Under the pieces are notes generated by a model, which saw only the letters and a program-made list of their open reading frames with translations, had not been told where the DNA came from and made no database searches. Of a DNA stretch of 64,000 nucleotides, positions 52,589 to 60,283 are shown piece after piece; position 1 is the stretch's first letter; each line of letters opens with the position of its first letter. Both the position numbers and the translations under genes were made by a program. Source of the DNA: UBA2241 sp963777895 (GTDB lineage: Bacteria; Actinomycetota; Thermoleophilia; UBA2241); assembly GCA_963777895.1 (NCBI GenBank), contig CAVZSF010000003.1:1-64000 (forward strand), in the 5' to 3' direction.

Positions 52589-53923
52589 ATGTCTTCACCC
52601 CACACCTGCGCACCCGTGGAGGGGACGCTGCGCCGCCTCGACCGTGACCTCAAGCTTCTCGCGTTCGCCAACCTGCTCTTCGCGCTGGGTGTCGGCATGT
52701 ATCTCCAGCTCCTTCCCGTCTACGAGCTGCGTCTCGGCGCCCCCCGGGTCTGGGTCGGGATCCTGGCGGCGATCATGCTCGGCATGACCGCCCTCGGCAA
52801 CATCCCGGGGGCGTGGGCGGCGCACCGCTTCCCACTGCGCTGGGTCATCGCCGCGGTCTGGTGGCTCACCGTGCCGGCAGCGCTCTCGTTCGCACTCGCC
52901 CCGTCCTGGCCGTGGCTCATCCCCGGTCTGCTGCTGAGCGGCGCGTACATGGCCAACAACCCTGCTTTCAAGAGCTACATCGTCCTCAAGTCGGCGCCCG
53001 AGCGTGTCGCGCGCAACGTGACCCTCGTGTTCGGCATGTACCCCGCCGGCCTCGTGGTGGCGCCGATCATCGGCGGCGCGCTCGCCCAGGCGTACGGCAT
53101 GCCGACCGTCTTCGCGTTGAGCGCCGTCCTGTTCGTCGGGTCGTCATCGGCCGCCACCATGATCCGCGACACGCCCTACCACGCCGCCGGCCAGGAGTGG
53201 AGCCTGGCGGACCTGCGCGCCAACCTCCGCTTCCGCCGCTACCTCCGCTTCTTCCTGCTCGGGTTCCTCGCCGTGTACGTCGGGCAGCCCTTCCTCAACC
53301 CCTACCTCTCGCAAGTCCACTCGCAAGACTTCAGCGCCCTCGGCGTGTACTCAGGCCTCGCGGCACTGGGGGCGGCCATCCTTACGATCGTCGGTGGCCG
53401 GATCACGGATGGACGGGGGCCGCGCGCCGGCGCCGCCCTCACACTCGTCGCCCTGCTCGGGGGGACCATGCTGCTCGTGATCGGCAGCTCGCCGGCCCTA
53501 TGGGCCCTGGCGATGCTGCTGTGCGGCGCCTACGACGCCTTCCGCTTCATCGCCACCGCCATGGTGGCCGGGACGTTCACGAACGTGCCGCTGGCCTGGG
53601 GCTACGCCATCTTCGATACCGTGATGGGCCTGCCTATGGCGGGCGGCGCGATCCTCGGCGGCGTGCTCTACCGTTCCGCGGACTCCCTGCCCTTCGCCTG
53701 CGTGATCGCCGTGTCCTTTGTCCTGCTCGTCGCGCTGTGGTTGGCGCCCGGGCATGCAGAGGAACGGGAGGCCCGGCTCCACCCAGACGAGGGCGACCGC
53801 GGCGGACGCGACCGCGGCGGACGCCGCCGAGACCAGCGCCTGAGGCAAGGTCGTCAACGCGGGGCGCCGCGGTCGGTCCATGCCCGTCTGGTACTCTTGC
53901 CGCCTGACAAGGAGAGGCGATGA
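52589..53923 (+). CDS. MFS transporter
   Basis: About 444 residues from ATG 52589, twelve predicted helices. The N-half has LAFANLLFALGVGMYLQLLP and LGMTALGNIPGAWAAHRFPL (motif A-like region with the conserved Gly/Arg); the C-half has LTIVGGRITDGRGPRAGAAL. Substrate not predictable. After the last helix (WLAPGHAEERE) a repetitive Arg/Gly/Asp tail starts; in the shifted frame the same bases read TAADATAADAAETSA and stop, so the true end may be near 53850. The annotated stop overlaps the next ATG. Confidence 0.82.
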   Translation: MSSPHTCAPVEGTLRRLDRDLKLLAFANLLFALGVGMYLQLLPVYELRLGAPRVWVGILAAIMLGMTALGNIPGAWAAHRFPLRWVIAAVWWLTVPAALSFALAPSWPWLIPGLLLSGAYMANNPAFKSYIVLKSAPERVARNVTLVFGMYPAGLVVAPIIGGALAQAYGMPTVFALSAVLFVGSSSAATMIRDTPYHAAGQEWSLADLRANLRFRRYLRFFLLGFLAVYVGQPFLNPYLSQVHSQDFSALGVYSGLAALGAAILTIVGGRITDGRGPRAGAALTLVALLGGTMLLVIGSSPALWALAMLLCGAYDAFRFIATAMVAGTFTNVPLAWGYAIFDTVMGLPMAGGAILGGVLYRSADSLPFACVIAVSFVLLVALWLAPGHAEEREARLHPDEGDRGGRDRGGRRRDQRLRQGRQRGAPRSVHARLVLLPPDKERR

Positions 53924-55253
53924 AGCTCAGCGACGTGTGGCCGGACACAATGGACCGGCAGACCGATGATGCGGACGGCCCGGTCAAGCTCATGGTGTCA
54001 GAGCTGGCCGAGGGTCAGCCAGTGACCAGCTACTTCGTGTGCGCCGACCGTGACGTCCGCAGTACCAAGAACGGCGGCAAGATGATGAACCTGACGCTGC
54101 AGCGACGCCAGCGGTCAGGTGAAGGGAGTGCACTTCGACCCGTCGGACGAGGTCGTGGCGGACGTGACGCCCGGCACCGTGGTGAAGGTCAAGGGCATGT
54201 TCCGCATCGACTCGCGGTGGGGGGCGCAGGTCGTCGTCGAGCGCCTGCGCGTCATGGAAGAGGGCGAGTTCGACCATATCGCGCTGGTGCCGGTGTCGCC
54301 GGTGCCCGCCGTCGAGCTCGAGCGCCGCCTGCGCGGCGCTGCTCGCCGGCGTGACCGAGCCGCATCTGCGCGCCCTGCTCGAGCGCACCTTCGATCCCGA
54401 ACGCGAACCCGGACGCGGCTTCGCCGTCGGCCCCGCAGCGATCCGCAACCACCACGCCTACCGGCACGGCCTGCTCGAACACTCGCTCGTCGTGTCCGAG
54501 GTGGCGCGCGGTGTCGCCGACAACCTGCCCTCGGTCGACCGCGACCTCGTCGTCGTCGGCGCGCTGCTGCACGACATCGGCAAGGTGGCAGGCTACTCGA
54601 GCGACCCCTTCGCCCCCGGCTTCACCGACGCCGGCCGCCTGCAGGGCGAGATCGTCCTGGGGCACGACCTGGTCGGCGCCCTGATCGCCGAGATCGACGG
54701 CTTCCCAGACGACCTCTCACTGCGCCTGCGGCACATCGTCGTGTCGCACCACGGCGAGAGGGAGAAGGGCAGCCCGGTGGTGCCGATGACGCGGGAAGCT
54801 GTGATCGTCCACTACTGCGACGACATGACGGCGCGCGTGGCGGCCGTCGACGACGCGGAACGCGCGACGGCCGCCGGCGAGCGCTGGTCGTCCTACAGCA
54901 AGATGCTCGAGACCCCGCTCTTCCTCGGCGAGCGCCGGGAAGCCGGCGGCGGCGCGACCCCAATGGACGACGCGGTCGCGGCCGCCGCTACCCCGGGCGC
55001 GATGACGGTGGCGTGCGGCGGCGCGAAGGACGAGGTCGACGCCGAAGGCCTCGGCCAGCGTCGACGCCGGTGAGGCAGGTGAGACAGCGGCCGACGTAGC
55101 CGCGGCCGGCGACGCGGCGGCAGACGAGCGGCCGCGGCTGACGAGGCCGCGTCCGATGACGCCCCTGCGGGCGGCGAGGAAGCCGCCGTTGTGGCAGCGC
55201 CACCGGTTGACGACGGCGAGGCCGCCGGGCCGGACACGCTGTTCAACGGTTAA
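53920..55253 (+). CDS. OB-fold/HD-domain exoribonuclease-like protein (YhaM type), frame-disrupted
   Basis: From ATG 53920: an OB-fold nucleic-acid domain (PVTSYFVCADRDVRSTKNGG, GVHFDPSDEVVADVTPG, KVKGMFRIDSRWGAQVVVER) then an HD phosphohydrolase domain (HHAYRHGLLEHSLVVSEVA, ALLHDIGKVAGYSSDP, IVVSHHGERE), the order of YhaM/CBF1 3'-5' exoribonucleases. Two single-base errors (about 54108 and 54333) break the frame. The HD part ends at TGA 55073 as read; with two more corrections an Ala/Asp/Glu-rich tail continues to TAA 55251-55253, directly before a terminator. Predicted role: RNA turnover in the cytoplasm. Confidence 0.8.
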
Positions 55254-55260
55254 GGCCGAT

Positions 55261-55307
55261 GACGGCGGGGCCGGCAGGAGCAGGCGCTCCTCCCCGGCCC
55301 CGCCGTC
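55261..55307. terminator. strong bidirectional terminator
   Basis: 14-bp stem GACGGCGGGGCCGG / CCGGCCCCGCCGTC enclosing an inner AGGAGC-AGGC-GCTCCT hairpin, between the YhaM-like gene and the convergent peroxiredoxin gene, 4 bases from the latter's stop. Confidence 0.8.
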
Positions 55308-55311
55308 CAGC

Positions 55312-55761
55312 TCAACTCCAGATCTCGCGCGCCGCGGCGAGCACCTCGGCCGCGTGGCCCTTGGCCTTGACCTTCGGGTAGATCCTGCGCAGCGTACCGT
55401 CGCCGTCGATCAGCCACGTCGAGCGCTTGGCGACGCCGACCACGGGAACTCCGACCCCGAAGGCCTCCGTGACCTCGTGCCCGCCCGCGTCGCTCAGCAG
55501 CGGCATGCGCAGGCCGAGCTTCTGCGCCCACTTCTCGTTCGTGGACGGCTTGTCCGCGCTGGCGCCGACGACCTGCACGCCGAGTGCCTCGAACTCGTCA
55601 AGGAGGCCGTTGAACTCAACGGCTTCGGTCGTTCAGCCCCCGGTGAACGCCTTCGGGTAGAAGAACAGGACCGTCGCCTTGCCGGGAGCGCCCAGGTCGT
55701 AGGTGGCGCCGTCGTAGGACGTGCCCGTCACCGACGGCGCCTTGTCACCCTCTTTGAGCAC
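55312..55761 (-). CDS. selenocysteine-containing peroxiredoxin (Bcp/PrxQ-like), in-frame TGA at codon 43
   Basis: GTG 55761 (AAGGAG six bases upstream) opens 149 codons. Codons 1-42 read VLKEGDKAPSVTGTSYDG ... ATVLFFYPKAFTGG; codon 43 is TGA (55635-55633); codons 44-149 continue in the same frame with TTEAVEFNGLLDEFEALGV, VVGASADKP, MPLLSDAGGHEVTEAFGV and ending EIWS. Bcp-type enzymes have FYPK...TPGCTTEA here, so the TGA replaces exactly the peroxidatic Cys; the remainder is conserved, arguing against a pseudogene. A hairpin fitting a bacterial SECIS begins 9 bases later. The protein has no Cys, hence no internal resolving residue, so it would depend on an external thiol. Stop codon also TGA. 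Selenocysteine insertion genes are outside the window. A TGC-to-TGA base error is the main alternative. Confidence 0.8.
55606..55623 (-). promoter_or_regulatory. putative bacterial SECIS hairpin
   Basis: In the mRNA, nine nucleotides after the UGA, GCCGUUG-AGUU-CAACGGC forms a perfect 7-bp stem with a 4-nt loop whose second base is G. From UGA to the loop is 16 nt. Bacterial SECIS elements lie just inside the coding region with a small apical loop containing an early G at about this distance, so it could recruit SelB. It also encodes EAVEFNG. Confidence 0.65.
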
Positions 55762-55788
55762 GCGGTCTCCTTTCGCCCCGCCGGATGG

Positions 55789-56241
55789 TCAGTACCGTCC
55801 CCAGAGCCGCCGCGCCTCCTCGAGCACGTCGCGGGCGTGCCCGTACGGGGGGACCTCAGGGAAGACGTGTCTCACGAGTCCGGTGGTGTCGATCATGACC
55901 GTGGTCGCCCGCGGCCGGCCACGCTTGGTGCCGACGAGGCCGAAAGCGAGGCAGACCCGGCGGTCGGCGTCGCTGACGAAGGGGAAGCGCAGGTCGTAGC
56001 CCGATGAGAACGACGCCACGATCTTCTCGGGCTCGATCGCGACGCCGATCACGCGCACGCCCATCTGCCGGAACTCGCTGAGCTGGTCGTTGAAGTCGCC
56101 GGCCGTGCTGATCGCGCGCCCGGTGGTCACGTCTTCACAGAAGAACAGCACGAGGCGGTCGCTCGGCGCGCCGAGGTCGATCGTCTCGCCGTCGCTCGCG
56201 ACAAGCAACAGTCCGGGGGCGTCTTCGTCGACCCCGACCAT
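55789..56241 (-). CDS. peroxiredoxin-like protein lacking the peroxidatic residue
   Basis: 150 residues from ATG 56241. It is a thioredoxin-fold AhpC/TSA paralogue of the next gene: VLFFCEDVTTGRAISTAGDF aligns without gaps with VLFFYPKAFTGG-Sec-TTEAVEF, and residue 43 is Ala where the partner has Sec. Other features (GVRVIGVAIEPEK, FPFVSDADRRVCLAFGLVG, VMIDTTGLVRHVFPEV) keep the fold. Two Cys (35 and about 104) are at non-catalytic positions. It probably lacks peroxidase activity and may be a structural or regulatory partner. 27 bases separate it from the Sec gene, so they are one operon. Confidence 0.8.
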   Translation of the reverse strand: MVGVDEDAPGLLLVASDGETIDLGAPSDRLVLFFCEDVTTGRAISTAGDFNDQLSEFRQMGVRVIGVAIEPEKIVASFSSGYDLRFPFVSDADRRVCLAFGLVGTKRGRPRATTVMIDTTGLVRHVFPEVPPYGHARDVLEEARRLWGRY

Positions 56242-56284
56242 CAGCAGCGTCCCCGGTCACTCACGGCGTCGCGGTCCCCGGCCC

Positions 56285-56629
56285 TCAGGCCTCGAGCTCG
56301 GCGTCGCCCTGCGCCGGCGGCGCCGCGACGACGAGGAAGGTCAGCGGGCCGACACCGACGTTGCTCACCCGGTGCCAAGCGCTTGCTGGCACGGCGAGCG
56401 CGTCGCGCTCGCGGAGGTGGTGCTGCGCCTCGTCCACGTCGATCATCGCCGTCCCCTCGAGCACGAGGTAGAGCTCCTCCTGCTCACGGTGCAGGTGGCG
56501 CGACATGGAGCCCTCGGCGAGCGTGAACACGTTGGCGCGCATCTCGCTCAGCGCGAGCCCTTCGCTGAGGCGTTGAACGCTGAGCTTCTCGTTCAGGCTC
56601 TGTGTCGGCACGGCGCGGACGACTGGCAT
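56285..56629 (-). CDS. single-domain cupin protein
   Basis: 114 residues. RHLHREQEELYLVLEGTAM matches cupin motif 1 (HxH...E) and ALAVPASAWHRVSNVG matches motif 2 (H), giving the three-His/one-Glu metal site of a small beta-barrel. The substrate or ligand is unknown; small cupins bind Mn, Fe or Ni and act as isomerases, dioxygenases or sugar sensors. It lies 22 bases downstream of a metallo-beta-lactamase-fold gene on the same strand, so co-transcription with the peroxiredoxin pair is plausible. Confidence 0.85.
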   Translation of the reverse strand: MPVVRAVPTQSLNEKLSVQRLSEGLALSEMRANVFTLAEGSMSRHLHREQEELYLVLEGTAMIDVDEAQHHLRERDALAVPASAWHRVSNVGVGPLTFLVVAAPPAQGDAELEA

Positions 56630-56651
56630 CGCTTCCTCCGGTATGTCTGGA

Positions 56652-57290
56652 TCAGGCGTTCTCGTTGGGCAGGAGCGTCACCGGGATCTCGCAGCGCTGC
56701 TTGAGCCGCTGGGCGTCCTGCGCGGAGCCCACGATGTCGCCGTAGTGCATGGGGACGACGGCCTTGGTCGTGATGTGGCGGCAGAAGTCGAGCGCCTCGT
56801 CGGCCGTCATGACGTACGTGCCGCTCACCGGGACCAGGGCCACGTCGACCTCGATGTCATCCAGCTCCGGGACGGGGTCCGTGTCACCGGCATGGTAGAT
56901 GCGCAATCCGTCCATGTCGACGATGTAGCCCACGTAGCCCGCCTCACGCGGGTGGAACACCTCGCCGGGCTTACGGAACTTGTCCACGTTGTAGGCGGGC
57001 ACGGCCGTCACTCTTGCCGAGCCGACGTCCACGGTGTCGCCGGGACGGACCGTGACGGTCTCGCGGCCGGCAAGCTGCTGCGTCACCTTGGCGGGGCCGA
57101 CCACGACCGTCCCCGGGCCGGTCAGCCGCTCGATGTCGGGGACGCTCAGATGATCGTAGTGGTCGTGGGTGACGAGGATCACGTCGGCGGCGCGCTGGCC
57201 GCCGGGAAGCTTCCACGGGTCGATGTACACGGTGCTGCTGCCGTCGATGCGGAAGCTGTCGTGGCCGAACCAGTGGATCGTGTCGAGCAT
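56652..57290 (-). CDS. metallo-beta-lactamase-fold hydrolase (UlaG-like)
   Basis: 212 residues from ATG 57290 with GGGAGGCAGC upstream. WFGHDSFRIDG and the zinc motif LVTHDHYDHLS (HxHxDH type), then YHAGDTDPVPELDDIEVDVA and VPMHYGDIVG supply further ligands, the UlaG/YtnP-like order. Expected to be a cytoplasmic Zn- or Mn-dependent hydrolase of lactone or phosphodiester substrates; the exact reaction is unknown. A strong terminator precedes it at 57340-57383, so it starts its own transcript with the cupin and peroxiredoxin genes. Confidence 0.85.
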   Translation of the reverse strand: MLDTIHWFGHDSFRIDGSSTVYIDPWKLPGGQRAADVILVTHDHYDHLSVPDIERLTGPGTVVVGPAKVTQQLAGRETVTVRPGDTVDVGSARVTAVPAYNVDKFRKPGEVFHPREAGYVGYIVDMDGLRIYHAGDTDPVPELDDIEVDVALVPVSGTYVMTADEALDFCRHITTKAVVPMHYGDIVGSAQDAQRLKQRCEIPVTLLPNENA

Positions 57291-57339
57291 GCTGCCTCCC
57301 TCGCGGGCTGCCCCCATCGTACCTTGGGAAGAGCGAAAA

Positions 57340-57383
57340 GGGGCGGCCGCGGGACCGGCCGAGCCCGGTCCCGCGGCCGCCCC
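57340..57383. terminator. terminator hairpin downstream of the cold-shock gene
   Basis: 17-bp perfect stem GGGGCGGCCGCGGGACC / GGTCCCGCGGCCGCCCC lying 17 bases beyond the cold-shock gene stop on the minus strand, followed there by TTTTCGCTCTTCC. Confidence 0.85.
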
Positions 57384-57399
57384 CGTCGCTCGTCTGTCG

Positions 57400-57873
57400 T
57401 CAGGCTTCCGGCTCTGACTCGCTCGCAGCCGGCGGCTCGTCCTGAGCCGCCCTGCTCTCGTCGGCCGGCTCGCCCTCTGGCTCCTGGGCGATCTCTGCCT
57501 CCGGCTCGCCCTCGGGCTCCGGCTCGCTCTCTGGCTCCTGGGCGATCTCTACATCCGGCTCGCTCTCTGGCTCCGGCTCGCTCTCTGCTTCCGGCTCACC
57601 TTCGGGTTCCGGCTCGCCCTCTGATTCCGGCTCGCTTTCTGGCGCCGGTGCGCTCTCGGCGCTCGGCGCGCTCGCCGATGCCGGCCGGACGTTGGCGGCC
57701 TGCTGGCCCTTGCGCCCCTCGACCACCTCGAACTCGACCGCCTGGTCCGGCTCGAGCGTTGTGACACCCTCGGCGAGACCAGTCACGTGGACGAAGATGT
57801 CGTTGTCGTTGTCCTGCGCGATGAACCCGTAGGCCTTCTCGGCGGAGAACCATTTGACCTTGCCTTGAGGCAC
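57400..57873 (-). CDS. cold-shock domain protein with long acidic repeat tail
   Basis: 157 residues. The first ~66 are a canonical cold-shock domain: GKVKWFSAEKAYGFI (RNP1 variant) and NDIFVHV (RNP2), binding single-stranded RNA or DNA. The remaining ~90 residues are low-complexity, made of SEPE/GEPE units with EIAQEPE seen twice; they are strongly acidic and expected to be disordered. Ordinary CspA proteins stop at about 70 residues. The tail may modulate RNA binding or phase behaviour. A transcript terminator follows. Confidence 0.88.
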   Translation of the reverse strand: MPQGKVKWFSAEKAYGFIAQDNDNDIFVHVTGLAEGVTTLEPDQAVEFEVVEGRKGQQAANVRPASASAPSAESAPAPESEPESEGEPEPEGEPEAESEPEPESEPDVEIAQEPESEPEPEGEPEAEIAQEPEGEPADESRAAQDEPPAASESEPEA

Positions 57874-58064
57874 TGCTTCCTCCTCTTGACGTGCGAAGCG
57901 GTCCTCTCGGCGCTCGGGCCAGATGGGCGCGCTCCTTACTTATGCGCGCTGTTATACCCCGTACCCCGCAATGATGCGACCCCCTGCGCGGGCTCGTTTC
58001 GAGCCTGAACAAGCCCAACGGGAGAGGCGTTGGTGAGATGCGCCGCGGGTCGTACACTGCATCC

Positions 58065-58274
58065 ATGAAGCTGCGCGTCGCCATCGATTACGAACGCTGC
58101 ACCGGAGCGGGCGCCTGCGAGCAGGTCTGTCCCGAGGTCTTCTACCTGCGTGACAGTGACGGCCTCGCCGAGGTCATCGACGAGGAGCCGCACGAGACCC
58201 TGTGGGATGCCGTGCGGCGCGCGCAGGAGGCGTGCCCCGACGAGGCCGTCGTCATCGAGGAGCTCGACGACTGA
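58065..58274 (+). CDS. ferredoxin, [3Fe-4S]/[4Fe-4S] single-cluster type
   Basis: 69 residues from ATG 58065; an upstream in-frame ATG at 58038 is less likely. Cluster motif CTGAGACEQVCPEVF (Cys-x5-Cys-x3-Cys-Pro) near the N-terminus with a fourth Cys in QEACPDEAVVIEE. This C-x5-C pattern is typical of small actinobacterial [3Fe-4S] ferredoxins that often serve P450s or oxidoreductases. Acidic overall. It is convergent with metW; no redox partner lies next to it. Confidence 0.9.
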   Translation: MKLRVAIDYERCTGAGACEQVCPEVFYLRDSDGLAEVIDEEPHETLWDAVRRAQEACPDEAVVIEELDD

Positions 58275-58363
58275 ACGTTCGTCGGTCGCACCCGCACCGC
58301 GCCGGGCACGTGCCGGAACGGCGCGTCAGCGGCGCGTGACGGCGAAGATCCCGACGCGCGCCA

Positions 58364-58921
58364 TCAGGTTAGGCGCGAGCTGGCGCGAGGGCGGGGGGCG
58401 TCCAACGACCGCAGATAGACCTCCTGCTCGATGCTCAGGCCCTCCTCACGGCACAGCGCCCGGAAGTCCCTGATCGTGCAGAGATGGATGTTGGGCGTGT
58501 CCCACCACTGGTAGGGCAGCTGGGCCGAGACGGGCATCCGGCCGCGGAAGACGAGCTGGCCGCGTACCGCCCAGTGGGCGAAGTTGGGGAAGCTCACAAT
58601 GGCGAGGCGCCCGACGCGTACCATCTCGCGGACGATCATGCGGGGGCGCCGGAGCTGCTGAAGACTCAAGCTGAGGATCACCACGTCGTGCGAGCCGTCG
58701 GAGAAGTCCGCGAGACCTTCGTCGAGGTCGCCGTGGAAGACGGAGAGGCCCTTGCCGACGCATGCCTCGATGGCCTGCTTGTCGATGTCGACGCCGCTGC
58801 CGCGCACGTGCTTCCCGCGCACCAGCTCCTCGAGCAGCTGCCCGTCGCCGCAGGCGAGGTCGAGCACCGTCGCGCCGTCCGGCACCAGGTCCTCGATCAG
58901 CTTGTAGTCGATACGCGCCAA
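58364..58921 (-). CDS. metW: methionine biosynthesis protein MetW
   Basis: About 185 residues. SAM-methyltransferase fold motifs VLDLACGDGQLLEEL and GVDIDKQAIEACVGKG, then LSLSLQQLRRPRMIVREMVR and SFPNFAHWAVRGQLVFRGRMP, characteristic of MetW. It acts with MetX in homoserine acylation. Starts probably at TTG 58921, 5 bases after the metX stop; no ATG/GTG fits, so the start is uncertain. Last gene of the Rrf2-metY-metX-metW operon. Confidence 0.88.
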   Translation of the reverse strand: MARIDYKLIEDLVPDGATVLDLACGDGQLLEELVRGKHVRGSGVDIDKQAIEACVGKGLSVFHGDLDEGLADFSDGSHDVVILSLSLQQLRRPRMIVREMVRVGRLAIVSFPNFAHWAVRGQLVFRGRMPVSAQLPYQWWDTPNIHLCTIRDFRALCREEGLSIEQEVYLRSLDAPRPRASSRLT

Positions 58922-58926
58922 AGCGC

Positions 58927-60147
58927 TCAGCTCCCACGCGCGAAGCTGCGCCTGCCGCTGCCCAGGAAGGCGCCTATGACGCCCTCCATCTTGGACCGTT
59001 CCAACAAGAAGGCGTCGTGGCCGTAATGGCTCTCGACCTCGTAGTAGCTGACGTGCTTGTGCGTCGTACGCAGGGCGCCGACGATCTCTTTGAGCTGATA
59101 CGGCGGGTGCAGCCAATCGCTCGAGAAGGACAATACGAGGAAGCGCGACGTCACGTTTCGAAAGGCGTCGGCCAGGCTGCGGTCGCGGCGCGCGACGTCG
59201 AAGTAGTCGAGCGCGCGCGTGATGTAGAGGTACGTGTTGGCGTCGAACCGGTTCGTGAACGCGAGTCCCTGGTGGCGCAGATAGCTTTCGACCTCGAAGT
59301 CGGCCGAGAACGTGAACGAGTAGTCGTGGATGTCACGCAGGCGGCGCCCGAACTTCTCCTGCATCGCCTCGTCGGAGAGGTAGGTGATGTGGCCGACCAT
59401 GCGCGCGACGGCGAGGCCCTTGCCGGGGGCCTTGCCCCCGTAATACTCGCCGCCGCGCCAGTTCGGGTCGGCCATGATCGCCTGGCGTCCGACCTCGTTG
59501 AAGGCGATGGCCTGTGTCGGCTGACGGGCCGCCGTCGCCATGGCGACGGCGAGATGCACCCGCTCGGGGTGACTGACGGCCAGCTCGAGCACCTGCATCC
59601 CGCCCATCGAGCCGCCGACGGCGGCCAGCAGCTTCTCGATGCCGAGGTGGTCGAGCAGCAGCAGGTGGGCCTCGACCATGTCGGCGATGGTGATCATCGG
59701 AAAGCTCGTGCCGTACGGGCGGCCGGTCGACGCGTCGACCGACGAAGGACCCGTCGACCCGTTACAGCCGCCGATCACGTTGGCGCAGATGACGAAGTAC
59801 TTCTCGGTGTCGAGCGCCTTGCCGGGGCCGATAAGGATGTCCCACCATCCGGCGCGCTTGTCGTTGGCGCTGTGCCGGCCGGCGGCGTGAGCGTCGCCCG
59901 AGAGGGCGTGGAAGACCATGACGGCGTTGTCTCTCGCCTCGCTCAGCGTCCCGTAGGTCTCGAAGGCGACCGTCACGGGCCAAAGCTCGCCGCCGCCCTC
60001 CAGCTCGAGAGTGCGACCGGGCTCATCGAAGGTGACGTGCTTCGTGCGCACGATGCCGGCCGAGCCGGCGTCGGCATCGGCGACGACCGGAACGTCGCCG
60101 ATCTCGCCGGCCGGGGTCGGGCTGCTCTGTGTCGTCTGTTCGGTCAC
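58927..60147 (-). CDS. metX: homoserine O-acetyltransferase/O-acyltransferase MetX
   Basis: 406 residues from GTG 60147 (VTEQTTQ); an upstream start would read through the metY-metX hairpin region. Alpha/beta-hydrolase landmarks: VFHALSGDAHAAG, VICANVIGGCNGSTGP, nucleophile Ser in VGGSMGGMQ, Asp in SFSSDWLHPP and catalytic His in ESHYGHDAFL. It acylates homoserine to start methionine synthesis by direct sulfhydrylation with MetY. The stop overlaps the region of the metW start. Confidence 0.93.
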   Translation of the reverse strand: MTEQTTQSSPTPAGEIGDVPVVADADAGSAGIVRTKHVTFDEPGRTLELEGGGELWPVTVAFETYGTLSEARDNAVMVFHALSGDAHAAGRHSANDKRAGWWDILIGPGKALDTEKYFVICANVIGGCNGSTGPSSVDASTGRPYGTSFPMITIADMVEAHLLLLDHLGIEKLLAAVGGSMGGMQVLELAVSHPERVHLAVAMATAARQPTQAIAFNEVGRQAIMADPNWRGGEYYGGKAPGKGLAVARMVGHITYLSDEAMQEKFGRRLRDIHDYSFTFSADFEVESYLRHQGLAFTNRFDANTYLYITRALDYFDVARRDRSLADAFRNVTSRFLVLSFSSDWLHPPYQLKEIVGALRTTHKHVSYYEVESHYGHDAFLLERSKMEGVIGAFLGSGRRSFARGS

Positions 60148-60179
60148 GTCAGGCAAGCAAGGAATGCCCCAGACGGTCT

Positions 60180-60214
60180 GGGCGGCGGGGCGCCTGCCCG
60201 GCGCCCCGCCGCCC
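60180..60214 (-). terminator. metY-metX intercistronic hairpin
   Basis: 15-bp perfect stem GGGCGGCGGGGCGCC / GGCGCCCCGCCGCCC with a 5-base loop, between the metY stop and the metX start. It lacks a T-run, so it could be a partial terminator or an RNA-processing/stabilising hairpin that makes metX expression lower than metY. Confidence 0.6.
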
Positions 60215-60283
60215 ATTCTACGTCGCGCCGCAGGGCCATCGGTCGAGACGGCCATCTCGGCACGCAACGAGGGGCCGGCCGCC

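Noticed and set aside
57400..57640. DNA repeat array or mobile-element terminal repeats in the cold-shock gene tail
   Set aside because: The repetition is explained by SEPE/GEPE codons in frame with the cold-shock domain.
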